Notes: generated by a model from the sequence alone, not told the origin. A DNA stretch of 64,000 nucleotides from Aldrovandia affinis (GCA_029706075.1 JAINUG010000015.1:7028154-7092153); one strand, 5' to 3'. Positions 37,861 through 49,436 are shown, counted from the stretch's first letter. Made by a program: numbers and translations.

Positions 37861-40800
37861 CTGAGGAGGGAGGACAGATGCATCATGGGTAACCTGCACG
37901 TCACGTGTCAGTGCCCTATTACTGTAGCATATAGTTTATGCTCCAGTCTACCCTGCCCCAGTCATATTCATTACAACCCAAAAGAAAATCCAGACTGAAG
38001 CACAATAAACAGTATGGTGTTGTATCTGTATTTGTACTAGGGATGTTAAGGACATTAATACACTGCCATTTTTTGGCATTTATTTCTATTTAAAGCACAA
38101 TTTTTGGAATGCATGGCAATGTGGTATGTTGTTAGCAGTTACATTTTAAATAAAGTTGGTGTTGGACACTATAGGAGTTGGTGTTGGACACTATAGGAGT
38201 GTGTGTCTCAGCAATGTAAAGTTCTCCAAACTCAGCAGAGGCAGTGGCAGTCAGCAAGCTGTGAGTGTTTCAGACTCCCATTTTGATTCATACTATGAGT
38301 TTACTTAATTTAAAAATATCTATGTAATTTGTTATTTTTTCTCTCCAGGCTACAGCAGTACGAATCCGCATTGTACTGGGGGCATGCCTGTTTTTTAGTA
38401 AGACCAGCATTGCAAAATTTCTGAGTTAGATAAATGGAATAGCGTTTTCTGAGCAGCATTAGCCACATAGTTGGCATTCATTATTGTTCACAGAACCACG
38501 AAGCACCTGTATTTCATATGGATTTTAACTTCTAATTATTATCATTTAAATGTTTAAACAGTTAAAAATAGCCGTTTAAACATTTACCAATTTTGTACAT
38601 GTTTAATATCTTAATTTGAACAATTGTATTTGAATGCCTCCATTTCTCTACATGAACAATAGAGCTTTGGGGTGAGGTAGTTTCCGGTGTTGGCGAAAGC
38701 CTCCACGGCTGAAGTGTGGACATTTAAAAAAATAAAATAATAATAATAATAAATACTGGGGCTGATAAAGACCATCTCAATTTTCAATGATGCCTTTTGC
38801 CAAGAAAGGTGAGTTTGTGACATCACTGCAAAAACAAAAGCAACGCTTTTTTAAGGAGCAGTTTATTTCATATCTGGAAAATTATTGTAGCCGTTTCGCT
38901 TTTCCTTCAAACAGACGTTTTTGAGTTACTTGCTGTGTGTTTGGGAGACTGGGAGATAGAGGAAGTCATGGACAGTTAAGGAGTTTTACACTCAGTCTAA
39001 ATTTGACTAACCCTTGATTCTCAATCGCTCACATGAGCTGTCCTGTTGAGTTCCAGCCAGTACAGACAATGGGAATGTGCATCCGGTTATATCCAAACGA
39101 AACCAATTAACCTTTTAAGATATTCACCCACAAAGAGCAGCATACTGTAACCTTTGCAGACATAGTCCGAGTCGTTCCTGATGCGTGTGAGACACTCTTA
39201 CCTGCAAGCCGGACAGCCTCCTACCACTACCACAGAAGGCTGGATGATTGTGTATGTGCCTGCATAGTTTGGCTGCTGGGCAACAGGGGGCGGCTGGGCA
39301 GAGGATTGTGGGTATCCTATAGGTGAGGGGATGAGAGAGCACAATCTCAGACAATCACACAACACCTTTAACTCTGGCCCTGCACATATAAATAAACTGT
39401 TAAAGCTTTTTCTTGTTACTCAAAAACATTGACTCGCCTATTATAGAGCACAACGCTTTCAAGAATGAATTCTTATCTACAACCAAGGTGGCAGAGACCT
39501 TACAATTTTTTCTAAACAAACCAGGAATCAAGTGTAACAGACGAGTGTGTGGAAGGCGTCGGTCTCGGCAGCTGATCGGGGCGATTAGCGGCCACGCCTA
39601 CTGGCAGAGCAGCCAATGCACGCACCGGTCTTGTGTTTACTAATCACATTGGTCGGCTTTAAAACTGCTCTGCTCCCTTCAGTAGGCGGCTGGAACAAGG
39701 AAGGAAAAGGCGTGGGAGGCCGAGGAGAAAAAGCAACCGAGAAAGAAAGAAAAAGAAAAGCAAAGTGAAAGTAAAAGTAAAGTAAAATGGGAACTGGAAA
39801 GTTTCAGTTTATTTTGTGATAGTTTTGTTGTGTTTAAAGTTGATGGTTTTTGTGTCCCGAACCCGTGAGGGCGACGGACAGATTTAGTTTTGTTTATTTG
39901 TTTAAAACTCCCAGTCTAGTTCTCTGCCCGTGTCGGGGATCAGAGAACTTTAAAAAAGAAACAATAGAAATCCGGTCTGTGGACCAGAACAATCCACTCT
40001 GTTTCCAGACTGCTCTATTCCCGTCCAGGGATTGTCACGTGGCATGTGACAGAGTGTTAAACCAAATGTAAATTATAGTTAACTTTTCTCAATTCATATA
40101 ACACAACACACTGAAATGCAATTGGCTCAGATATGGATTGGCTCCACCCTTCCCATTCTTCCAGTGAATCCATGTAGGATTACTAAAAACATATTACCCC
40201 CAGCTAAAACCCATTAATGACCAAAAAATCTTAGCCATGTTTCCCTGTGGTGATATGGGAACACTCTTAAGTAGACTTCCAGCTCAGGTAATAGGCATAT
40301 AAAATAAACAAATTGATGATGCAAGGATTTAAATTGTTCTTTGATGGATATCATGTTGGGGTCACCAAAAACTTCAAGGATTTCAACTTGGTACCGCAGA
40401 AGTGTGATACCTCCATCAACTGCCTTAAAGGAGCACTCCATAATTGCATGATGTACTACTTACTATGTGTGTTGTTGATCCACCTACATGGCGCTGTTGA
40501 TATTTTTAAGTTTATGTCTGTTTCCCTGTGAGCCGTGAGTGTACAGATGACAAATAATTCATAAAGACAATCTACACACCAAGATAACAGACCAACTGTA
40601 ATTCGTGTTGTTTGGCTCAGCTAGCTGGGACGTTTTTGCTCATATAAACTAGAGAATTTTATCTAACGATAGCGGACTGAATGGCCAGCTTTTGAACGAG
40701 TAAGTAACGCCATCTATAATGTTTTGTAATGTAGCTTGTTGTAACGTTATCTGCCTTGCAAGCTAACTTAGATAGATAGTTATTAAACACTAAATTACGG

Positions 40801-42890
40801 AAATGCAATGTCAACGACTTCACTGATTAGCTATAATAGGAAAGTTAGCCACTTAAAACTTGCATAAAAACACTAATTTTAAGAAGACGTGCTGCTACCT
40901 AACATACGCTATGTTGCTTCTAATGTCAAACAGCGCTAGCACAGGGAAACAAACATGAATGCAAAAGTATCAAAAATGCCATGTGAATGGATCGATAAGA
41001 CATATAGTGAGTAGTACATCATGAAATTATGGATTTTGGTCAAAGTGCCCCTTCAAATGAATAATGGTCAGGAATAGTACAACAGTTATGCCTAAACAAT
41101 TTATTACAACAAGACAACGTTACTAAAACATTGACAAAGACAGACAGACATACAGGACAGGACAGGTGCCCAGGAGCCACATGTAACACTCCCCTGCACT
41201 TCTTCTCTCTTCCCTTAAGTACCCAGAGTTGCTGGGGGGTTTCACATCCCTGCCCCTGAAACCAAATGGTTCCCAAGTAATACTCTGGCCAGTCCTGTAA
41301 GCCTATCTGTCCAGATAGCCACATTCCACATCTGCATACAGCCATAGATGGAACCACTTATTAACAACAAACATAATTGCTTGATTATGGTTGTCTCAAA
41401 GGGTTTCACAGACCACAGATAGTTTACCAACAGGAAGTATGGTTGAGTTGGGGACACGATAAGAGATTTCACAGTTGCACTTGCTGTTATGGTTGCATGC
41501 GTTGGCCAACAGCTTAATTGTCCTTCCAGCAAGGGGAAGAAACAATGGATCCACGAAGTGCCCATAGGCACAGGACCGATAAGACACCAGATTGGTTTAC
41601 TGCTCCAAACAACTGGCTGCCCGAAGACCCAGTTGTCTTCAGAGAGAGGGCAGACAGTAACAATAACAGATATAACAGAACCACATTCCCTCCAATGACC
41701 AGAAGTAATTCAGATGCACCTCTTTGCACACTCAATGTCTTCGACAGTGACTATCCGAAGGCTTGCTTGCTCCACAGTGACTCAAAAATGTGCCTGGCAT
41801 CCTTTTGTCATAGCCATACCCAGTAAATGTCCTTTAAACATGTCATATCCATCCTGTAACACGCTCTAAAGGTTGTTGCATTCATTCTGTAATTTTATTT
41901 TATTTAACCTTTATTTGCCATTGCAGGTTCTGGCCTCCTGGGTACATTTGTACACCATTCAGCACATACCTAGGGCAGTAAATGTCCTTTAAACATGTAA
42001 AAATATATATTAAAAAAATAATAATAATAATAATATTAATAATAATAAAAATAAAATCCATCCTGTAACAACATGTACCATTATACAAAAAGGTTGTTGC
42101 ATTCATTCTGTAAAAATATCATATGTATACAAAATATTCATTGCAGCCATTGAGACCACTGAGTGATTTGGCTGTGAAGCAACTACTGAAGCAACTTGTA
42201 TAAAAGAACAAAATATGAATATGCTGGTAAACAAATAGTAAATGCACCTCCAACACAGGCAGGCAAGCTCTAATGAAATTCACAAAATGCTGTTGGAGTC
42301 ACATTTTTTGTAATAATAATAAGGAAGTAGTAGTCATTTAGCAGGCATTTTTGCCTACATGTATTTACAACCAATGACAATTAGAATACAATAGAAAAGT
42401 TTAGATTCAAATAATTAGTTTAAAAGAGTACATATCTGCAAGATTTGTAAAATATTGGATTTTTAAGAAAAACGAATGAAAATTGAGTAACAGGAATTCA
42501 GACGCTTAGTGTTTCAGGTGATGGCCTAACCCTTGCTGGAGTTATGTTCTACTACAATGTTCTCCCTGGCGTTCGAATTTGTGTTTTATACTTAAGTTGA
42601 ATCCGTACATGACTAGCAAACTTCGTAACAATATACCTAACAATGCAACGCTTGGAAGTAATAAATAACCCACCGGTAGTGAAGTATCTTTTGATAAATT
42701 AGCTACATCACTTGCCTTGTCCATCAGGATACTGATACGGCGGAGGCGGTTGTTGGAAGTGTGGTGGCGGAGGAGCAGGTTGGGGGATGGCTCCATAATT
42801 GTGTTGCTGCCCGTATTCGTATGCCCCCGGCGCAACATTGTAGGCAGGGGGCTTGTCTTGCAGCAGAGGCTTGCTATCCATGTCAGACAA
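37728..42890 (-). CDS. bri3: BRI3 (brain protein I3), small proline-rich lysosomal/endomembrane protein, complete in 3 exons
   Basis: CDS is complement(37728-37860, 39202-39316, 42716-42890), 423 nt, 140 aa; human BRI3 is about 125. The N-terminus has [12 protein letters not shown] and a proline/tyrosine-rich stretch ([15 protein letters not shown]), giving PPxY-type motifs. Then come [19 protein letters not shown], a hydrophobic segment ([20 protein letters not shown]) and the C-terminal [11 protein letters not shown]. The cysteine pairs and the final CPNCGATF are hallmarks of BRI3. Known for the family: a short protein of lysosomal and other endomembranes linked to TNF-induced cell death; biochemical role poorly defined. 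BRI3 also neighbours BAIAP2L1 in mammals, so this is conserved synteny. A start four codons in (42881) would match the mammalian N-terminus better. Intron 1 has a GC donor. Confidence 0.95.
38255..38545 (+). repeat. Dispersed repeat, copy 2 (partner at 8310-8585)
   Basis: Colinear with the intron copy at 8310 over about 280 bp, for example GAGTGTTTCAGACTC, GCGTTTTCTGA and CACCTGTATTTCATATGGAT. It lies in the second bri3 intron. Confidence 0.55.
39202..39316 (-). CDS. bri3: bri3 exon 2
   Basis: The acceptor is cctatag|GATACC and the donor TTGCAG|GTAAGA. It encodes [19 protein letters not shown], then [18 protein letters not shown]. It needs one base from exon 1 and gives two to exon 3. Confidence 0.93.
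39535..40055. other. GC-rich island in bri3 intron 1, possible solo LTR or promoter
   Basis: About 500 bp of much higher GC than its surroundings, beginning TGTAACAGACGAGTGT and ending TGTGACAGAGTGT, with a TTTAAAA box at about 39659 and CACGTG near 40037. No terminal duplication is clear. It could be a solo LTR or an unannotated promoter. Confidence 0.3.
40056..42715. other. Remainder of bri3 intron 1
   Basis: No coding exon seen. It holds a local duplication (41819-42113) and a TAA repeat near 42010-42050. The open frame at 41518-41826 (+) resembles nothing I know. Confidence 0.5.
41819..42113 (+). repeat. Local duplication with inserted spacer
   Basis: CAGTAAATGTCCTTTAAACA, CCATCCTGTAACA and AGGTTGTTGCATTCATTCTG occur in order at 41821-41892 and again at 41971-42110. 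The second copy is split by the TAA-rich tract. Confidence 0.7.
42716..42890 (-). CDS. bri3: bri3 exon 1
   Basis: It encodes [18 protein letters not shown] up to YPDGQ plus one base. Phase forces the exon to end CAAG|GCAAGT, a GC-type donor, because the nearby GT would leave the wrong phase. It is proline-, tyrosine- and glutamine-rich. Confidence 0.93.
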
Positions 42891-44900
42891 GAGGCTTGTT
42901 CCTTCTTCGAGTAAGCTAGTTTGTTATTTACGTTCGGTTTTTTTCCTGTGTATTTTGGCCTTTTTACAATGCTGGCACAACTTCGTTTTATTAGTTTGCT
43001 TAGGATTTCTCGACACTACATAATGCTCTAGAAAGCGAGATGGGACACACGAAGTTATCCATTAAAAACGCAAAACACAACTAATTAAAAAAACTTATTA
43101 CCGCCCCTTCGGTAACTCAATACTTTCGCCCCTCGCTTACAGCCAGCTCCTCACTGAAGCTGGCTAACTAGCTAGATAGCTTGCGAAGTCTGTTGTTCGC
43201 CACAACCAATCTCTTACTCTGCCAATCTTAAGGACAAACAAGGTGATAACAAAACAAGATACCTAACATCTAAGACCACTCCTTTTTCTCCAATGGCTCC
43301 GTTTTTGTTATTGCTTGCTTAAAAGAAAAACCTCAATCGACTGAGAGTAGTAAACTTGAATAAATGCTTTCCTACAGTCGAGCAAGTCACAAGACAAGAA
43401 TCATGTGATACATAGTGGGTCGCTTCAGCAGAGATGATACCACGTGATTGAAATATCGCATAAAAAATGTAGCGTTAGAAATAACTTTATTTGTGTCATA
43501 ATCCTAAACGCGTGTTCATTGACTTCAATGCATAGGTGTATACATTCATCTGATGCGACCGCTTGACTGTGCGGTCGGGTGTTGACGCGTATAATACTTG
43601 CTTTTCACTTACTGAAAATCTAGAGAGATGAATAGTGTTTGGCTTCAGTGAGGAGATGCAGCCCAGCTACAGTCAATGTGTGCTGTAGTTGACCAACACA
43701 ATTTAGTAGCAAAAAAAATGTAATCATTGAATAGTACCCGCTTCTAGATCTGCGAAGGTTATGCGTAGCCCAAACATCACAAATTATTCCAATATTTATT
43801 CTGTTGTCTGATGATTTTTAATACTTGATAATAAATATAAGAATAACATAAGAATCACCGACATCATCCTCATCATCATTACTGCCACCACCATCATTAG
43901 TATCACCATCATAACAAAAACAATAAAGTAACAATAATAATGTCTTGCTGAATACCTCATTAAAAGATAAGTTGACAAGCCCATGCTGTTCCCATGGAAA
44001 CCATCAAAATAAATGGTATTAGTACATTTTATATCTTTCCAATGCAGGTTAGTATTCTATATGAATCCTCTCATTACAAACAACAATATAATATACAAAT
44101 AAACAAATATATAAATATACCAAATATATAAAATATATATAGTATAATTAAAAAAAGTCACATGACACGTTGAATTGAAATATATTCCTTACTACTTCCA
44201 TTTTAATGAATTAGAAGTTTCTGCAGGCACAGATTATGCAAATTGTGATACATATTAATTCATCATAATATATTCCCTGTCTCCCCAGTAGTGCTCTTTG
44301 GGCCACATGCAGAAAAAATATACTATTATAAGAAACCACTAATCAATGTCGGGTTAGTGCAAAAATGCAACACTGTGCAATGTCCTTTCTCATCATAGAA
44401 AAGGAACTTCCACACAAGCTTAACCTATATGATTGATACCCCCTAGTGGTTGGTTCACACATCCAGCCTGAAAGCCTGATATGCTTGATCTAAGTTTGTA
44501 TGGTTGACATAACAATTCATAAATCTAAAGTCAAAGCACTGTCATGAATAGGCCTACAAAGTCGTACAATAACGCCACACGATACTGAAATATATTCTTT
44601 CTCCCTTTCTGGCCTTCAGGTTTCCTATTGGATCTCGGAGTCTATTGTCCATGTCTTCCTGGATGCATTCCCACAAACATAAATCTTCCATCTCTTATTT
44701 ATTTTTGCATATTCACCCTCCCCCTATTGGCCCATTAATTTATCTGGACTCAGAAGTCTGTATGATCCTTTCCTTCTCCCCATTTGCTAACAACTACCCT
44801 CAAGATTCCTATTCCTCCCTAAGAGTCCTTTTTATATTAAAAAACCCATTTACTTTGACCATCCCTGGGTGTTTTTTTTCTTCATATGTAATATTCTGTA
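42891..44900. other. Region upstream of bri3
   Basis: The first 650 bp are probably the 5' UTR and promoter (E-box at 43441). 43800-44200 is simple-sequence rich (ATC and TA tracts). No gene seen. Confidence 0.45.
43441..43446. promoter_or_regulatory. E-box CACGTG upstream of bri3
   Basis: ACCACGTGATT lies about 550 bp upstream of the bri3 start. It contains the core of the CLEAR motif bound by TFEB/TFE3 at lysosomal genes, though it is not a full palindromic GTCACGTGAC. A regulatory role is inference. Confidence 0.25.
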
Positions 44901-44929
44901 GAATTTAGCCTTTTCTCACAAAGTGTTCT

Positions 44930-45620
44930 ATACAACAAAATGGAATTTGTTATTGCTTACCTTGATTACTGTAGTTCTGTTTTTGGTTCTGTACCTCACG
45001 ACCTCATTGTAAGTGCATTCCCTTTATCAGAATGTAGCAGCTCGCCTATTCCCCCTCCTCATCTCTCTCATGAAACTCTGTCGTCCAATTATCTGGCACC
45101 CATGGCAGAGCAGATGTACTTTAAAACCAATGCTCTTCCTCACAGATGGGTTAGCCATTCTGTTTCTTCTTTATCTGCAGTCTGTTATTTCTTCCAAAAC
45201 TCCCTGTTATTTCAAGATCTAAGATTATTCCTTTCACTATTTAAAGATGTATTTGATATAGCTGGTCTCTCCACTCTTGAAATGATTAACTGCTCTCTTT
45301 GAACAGGTAAAGTCCCTTCATATCTTAAATCAGCTGTGGTCTCACCTGTCTTGAAAAAAAACACCTATATGACTCTGAGTGAAATTACAGGCCTATTTTT
45401 AAACTTCCATTTATGTCAAGGCCATAGAAGACAACTGACTGCCTTCCTGAGCGAAAATAGTCTCTTCTAAAAAATTCAGTTAGGATTCCATAACAACCAC
45501 AGCATGGAAACTGCACTTCTATGAGACAAATTATCTACTCTTAAATGCAGGCTCACCTAAATGTTGCATTCTCATCTTAATAGATTTGAGTGCAGCATTT
45601 GATACAGTCGATCATTCTAT
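44930..45620 (+). mobile_element. L2-like LINE fragments in rearranged order
   Basis: 44938-45250 reads like the C-terminal end of an L2 ORF (VIAYLDYCSSVFGSVPHDL). It is followed at 45230-45620 by the earlier RT segment: KDVFDIAGLSTLEMINCSL, VPSYLKSAVVSPVLKK and ILIDLSAAFDTVDHS. In an intact L2 the second block comes before the first. There are many stops. Confidence 0.65.
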
Positions 45621-45988
45621 GTTATATCTTTTTTATAATTTTATTTTCCAGATTTTACCCCATTTTCTCCCAATTTGGTAGCCAATTACCCATGTGCTTA
45701 GTTCAATCCCCCTACCCCTATAGTTCGCTGCTGTAGTCCTGTGACCGGCAGTGACAAGGGCGTAATGCTGCCTCCTCCAAGACAACACTTGTCGTGCCGT
45801 CGACTGTAATTCCGGTACCCCAGAACCACTCCTGTGCGCAGCGAACTGTGTGTGTCGGCTTCCCTCCCCCCTCCCTGGGGCGGATAGCCAATTGCTGCCC
45901 CGATGGCACTCCCGGCCAGAGCCGACTCTGGAGAGACGGGGAATCGAACCCTGGTCTCCGTGGCCAATGTCGAACATTGTAACCACTG
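45621..45988 (-). mobile_element. tRNA-derived SINE with 11-bp target duplication
   Basis: It is flanked by GATCATTCTAT at 45610-45620 and 45989-45999. On the - strand it has an A box like GTGGTTACAATG, B box GGTTCGATTCC, then the body GCAATTGGCTATCCGCCCCA and an A/T-rich 3' end. It interrupts the L2 RT segment right after DTVDHS. Confidence 0.88.
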
Positions 45989-46071
45989 GATCATTCTATT
46001 TAAGGGAAATGAAGGATGGTCTTTTCACAGAACTTAAAAAATTGCAGCTTTTATTTTCTCCCCTAATCTGG

Positions 46072-46117
46072 ATGTCGCTCTGGATAAAAGCGTCTGCTAA
46101 ATGCTTAAAATGTAAAA
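46072..46117 (+). mobile_element. L2-type LINE 3' tail
   Basis: GATGTCGCTCTGGATAAAAG, then CGTCTGCTAAATGCTTAAAA, the usual fish L2/SINE tail. It is probably the 3' end of the LINE interrupted at 45621. Confidence 0.75.
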
Positions 46118-47534
46118 TACAAAAAAATGATGTACTAGCGTATGATGTACGATTAACTATGACCATGACAGCTCTGCCTCCATTCGCTAACCAACCAATC
46201 AATGCTGTGCATCATCTACGGGACATGTTGCGAGTTAGATTTTTGTGCTAGGTACGCAACATCCTCTGCAACACCCTCTGCAACATCAACGCAACCTCTG
46301 CACGTTGCAGAGGATGTTGCATTGCAGTCGCGCGAGCATGTATAGGCCTTTAGAGGTGCTTGCAGACCAGCAGGGGGGCTGAGAGTAATCACGGCAATAA
46401 TGAATGTATTTCTGAGGTTTCCACAGCGCCACCTACCTGCAGGTGTGCAGTACAATTTCTGTGTCTATCAAAGTAGGAGACTAGCATTAATTCCTTACCT
46501 CTCTTTTTTTTTCATATACGGAATGTCATTAATGCAAATAATGTCTATAACATCTCATAGAACAGTGTTTCTCAATCCATTCCTACAGGGCACCAACAAA
46601 AAAAGAAAACATTTTTTGTTCATCAGATGAGAGGGTAAAGTGTGACACTTTTATAGATGCTCCTGGAGACCATGAAAAAAGCTGTTTACTCACTCAAGTG
46701 AGTAATACTCAGTGTACTCAATTTCTATAAAAACTTTGATAAGTCATTAGCTTGAAGAGCTAACATTCATGTATTCAATAACAATCCGAAAATATTGGTG
46801 TACGTGAATGCAGAGGTGGGTGTATATACACATGCTAATAATTTAATGAATATATATAATTGATACCGCGGTACCACGACCACCACAGTATTTTTCAGAA
46901 TGGTTACCATACCAGCACAAACTAATACTGTGGCATCCCTGCTTGACTATTAGCTAGATTAGCATAATTTTCATGTGTAACCTTTGAAAGATGGTTCAAC
47001 AGTTACACATGAAAGTGCACATAAGTGCTTGCAAAAAAATACTCAAATTCTAATTACCTATTTTTTCCAGTGTATCGTGGCGAGGCTGTCATTGCCTGGC
47101 TGCCAGTTTGCATTCGTTTTTACTCCTGATGCAAGCAACATTCCCGTTTCTTGATCATCCGTGACATCATCTACACTCAGCTAGCAACAGAAGAGGCAGA
47201 AGAAAACGTGCATGTGGCCTAGCAAATTGTATTATTGCTGCAAGTATCTGATATGGCATATACACACTATCTGTTTACCTCGCTGAGCCTAAAGGTAGCT
47301 CACCGGAACTAGTGCAGGTCCTCAAATGGTGAATGGAACTCCCTATACAAACGAGGAAGCCTTGCCAGCTGGTGTATCTCGCGTTGTGATTTTTTCTGGT
47401 TGGGAGGCAGTAGATGTTTGCTTGGGATCAAAGGTCACAATGTATTCTGAACACTGAGAAGAGGTTCAGTAAACATGACGGGCGTCTGTTATTTAACCCG
47501 CTATTTAACTGTGTGTTGGGTGGCTTCGTTTCAG
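46118..47534. other. Intergenic region
   Basis: No gene recognised. It holds a 17-bp inverted repeat (46256-46320). Confidence 0.45.
46256..46320. repeat. 17-bp perfect inverted repeat
   Basis: GCAACATCCTCTGCAAC (46256-46272) and its exact inverse at 46304-46320 with a 31-bp spacer that repeats CCTCTGCA again. Confidence 0.85.
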
Positions 47535-47621
47535 ACACCATGTCTGGACTACCCCAGCATTGGCAATGCATCATCATCAACAACAAGAACTTTGACAGCA
47601 CCACAGGTAACCCCCTATATA

Positions 47622-49074
47622 CAGGTGCATCTCAATAAATTTGAATATCGTGGAAAACTTCATTTATTTCAGTAATTCAATTCAAAAAGTTAAACTCATA
47701 TATTATATAGATTCATTACACAGAGTGAAATATTTCAAGCCTTTATTTCTTTTAATTTTGATGATTATGGCTTAGAGCTAATGAAAACCCAAAATTCTGT
47801 ATCTCAGAAAATTTGAATATTACATAAGACCAATAAAAAAATGATTTTTAATACAGAAATGTCGGCCTTCTGAAAAGTATGTTCATGTATATGCACTCAA
47901 TACTTGGTCGGGGCTCCTTTTGCATGAATTACTGCATCAATGCGGCATGGCATGGAGGCGATCAGCCTGTGGCACTGCTGAGGTGTTATGGAAGCCCAGG
48001 TTGCTTTGATAGCGGCCTTCAGCTTGTCTGCATTGTTGGATCTGGTGTCTCTCATCTTCCTCTTGACAATACCCCATAGATTCTCTATGGGGTTCAGGTC
48101 AGGCGAGTTTGCTGGCCAATCACGCACAGTAATATCATGGTCATTAAACCAAGTATTGGTACTTTTGGCAGTGTGGGCAGGTGCCAAGTCCTGCTGGAAA
48201 ATGAAATCAGCATCTCCATAAAGCTTGTCAGCAGAAGGAAGCATAAAGTGCTCTAACATTTCCTGGTAGACGGCTGCGTTGACTTTGGACTTGAGAAAAC
48301 ACAGTGGACCAACACCAGCAGATGACATGGCACCCCAAATCATCACTGACTGTGGAAACTTGGACTTCAAGCAACTTGGATTCTGTGCCTGTCCACTCTT
48401 CCTCCAGACTCTGGGACCTTGATTTCCATATTAAATGCAAAATGTACTTTCATCTGAAAAGAGGACTTTGGACCACTGAGCAACAGTCCAGTTCTTTTTC
48501 TCCTTAGTCCAGGTAAGACGCTTCTGACGTTGTCTCTGGTTCAGGAGTGGCTTGACACAAGGAATGCGACAGTTGTAGCCCATGTCCTGGATACGTCTGT
48601 GCGTGGTGGCTCTTGATGCACTGACTCCAGCCTCAGTCCACTCCTTGTGAAGCTCCCCCAAATTCTTGAATGGGCTTTGCTTGACAATCCTCTCAAGGCT
48701 GCGGTTATCCCTGTTGCTTGTGCACCTTTTCCTACCACACTTTTTCCTTCCACTCAACTTTCTATGAATATGCTTGGATACAGCACTCTGTGAACAGCCA
48801 GCTTCTTTAGCAATGACCTTTTGTGGCTTACCCTCCTTGTGGAGGGAGTCAATGACTGTCTTCTGGACAACTGTCAAGTCAGCAGTCTTCCCCATGATTG
48901 TGTAGCCTACTGAACCAGACTGAGAGACCATTTAAAGGCTCAGGAAACCTTTGCAGGTGTTTTGAGTTAATTAGCTGATTAGAGTGTGACACCGTGAGTT
49001 TACAATATTGAACTTTTTCACAATATTCTAATTTTCTGAGATACTGAATTTGGGGTTTTCATTAGCTGTAAGCT
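47622..49074 (-). mobile_element. Tc1-type transposon, right terminal repeat truncated
   Basis: The left end, TA then CAGGTGCATCTCAATAAATT, begins a long terminal region with CTGTATCTCAGAAAATTTGA at 47795-47815. Its inverse TCTAATTTTCTGAGATACTG occurs at 49026-49045, but the outer ~170 bp of the right end are gone after 49074. The transposase lies on the - strand between. Confidence 0.85.
47897..48895 (-). pseudogene. Tc1-type transposase with a single nonsense codon
   Basis: From the start MGKTADLTVVQKTVIDSLHK at 48895 the frame runs 332 codons, close to the usual 340, to GGxxTKY-like GAPTKY. It holds a paired helix-turn-helix DNA-binding part and a DDE catalytic triad: D in LFSDEST, D in FQQDLAPAHTAK and E in DLNPIENLWG (spacing 34). 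The only defect seen is an in-frame TAA at 48431-48433, just after SDESTFCI. With the damaged right terminal repeat the copy is inactive, but quite young. Confidence 0.9.
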
Positions 49075-49436
49075 GTCAGGATTCTTGCATGTCATTGAAA
49101 ACCTTGAGTGTTTTATTTTGACAATGTGAAAATTCAATGTTTTAAAAGTCCTTGAATATTGCATTAAAAATACTGTAGGAACTGTGGTCTGCACTGATGG
49201 AAAGTGGTCAGAGATAAAGAATTACAATTATTGTCCTTAACTCCTCATAAACCTAGTAAGGTGAAGCTGATGTAATTTCCTGTTCTGTTTATTATAATGT
49301 TTTTATTTTTTCCTCCTAAGGAATGGCACGGATGTAGACACCTGAAACCTGATGAAAGTGTTTGGGAAACTGGGATACAAAGTGAAAGTTTATAATGATC
49401 AGACCGTGGACCACATCAAATAGTTGTTGTACACAG

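Larger units (their letters stand above)
47535..49436 (+). pseudogene. Caspase-3/7-like pseudogene, two exons remaining
   Basis: 47535-47606, after ctttcag-like cgtttcag, encodes QCIIINNKNFDSTTG, the start of the p20 fold of executioner caspases. 49321-49436, after ctcctaag, encodes NGTDVDT, a TGA stop (49343-49345), NLMKVFGKLGYKVKVYNDQT-VDHIK, a TAG stop (49421-49423) and LLYTG before GTAAGC. DYPSIGN precedes the first block in another frame, so a single-base loss is likely there. No QACRG catalytic exon and no other exon was found. A Tc1 element fills the intron between. Clearly dead. Confidence 0.75.

Noticed and set aside
41518-41826. 102-codon + strand frame in bri3 intron 1
   Set aside because: No known motif, and it overlaps open frames on the other strand. 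Cannot be supported.
45920-45988. Possible tRNA gene (B box GGTTCGATTCC)
   Set aside because: It is the head of a SINE with target duplication; no cloverleaf with intact acceptor stem was found.
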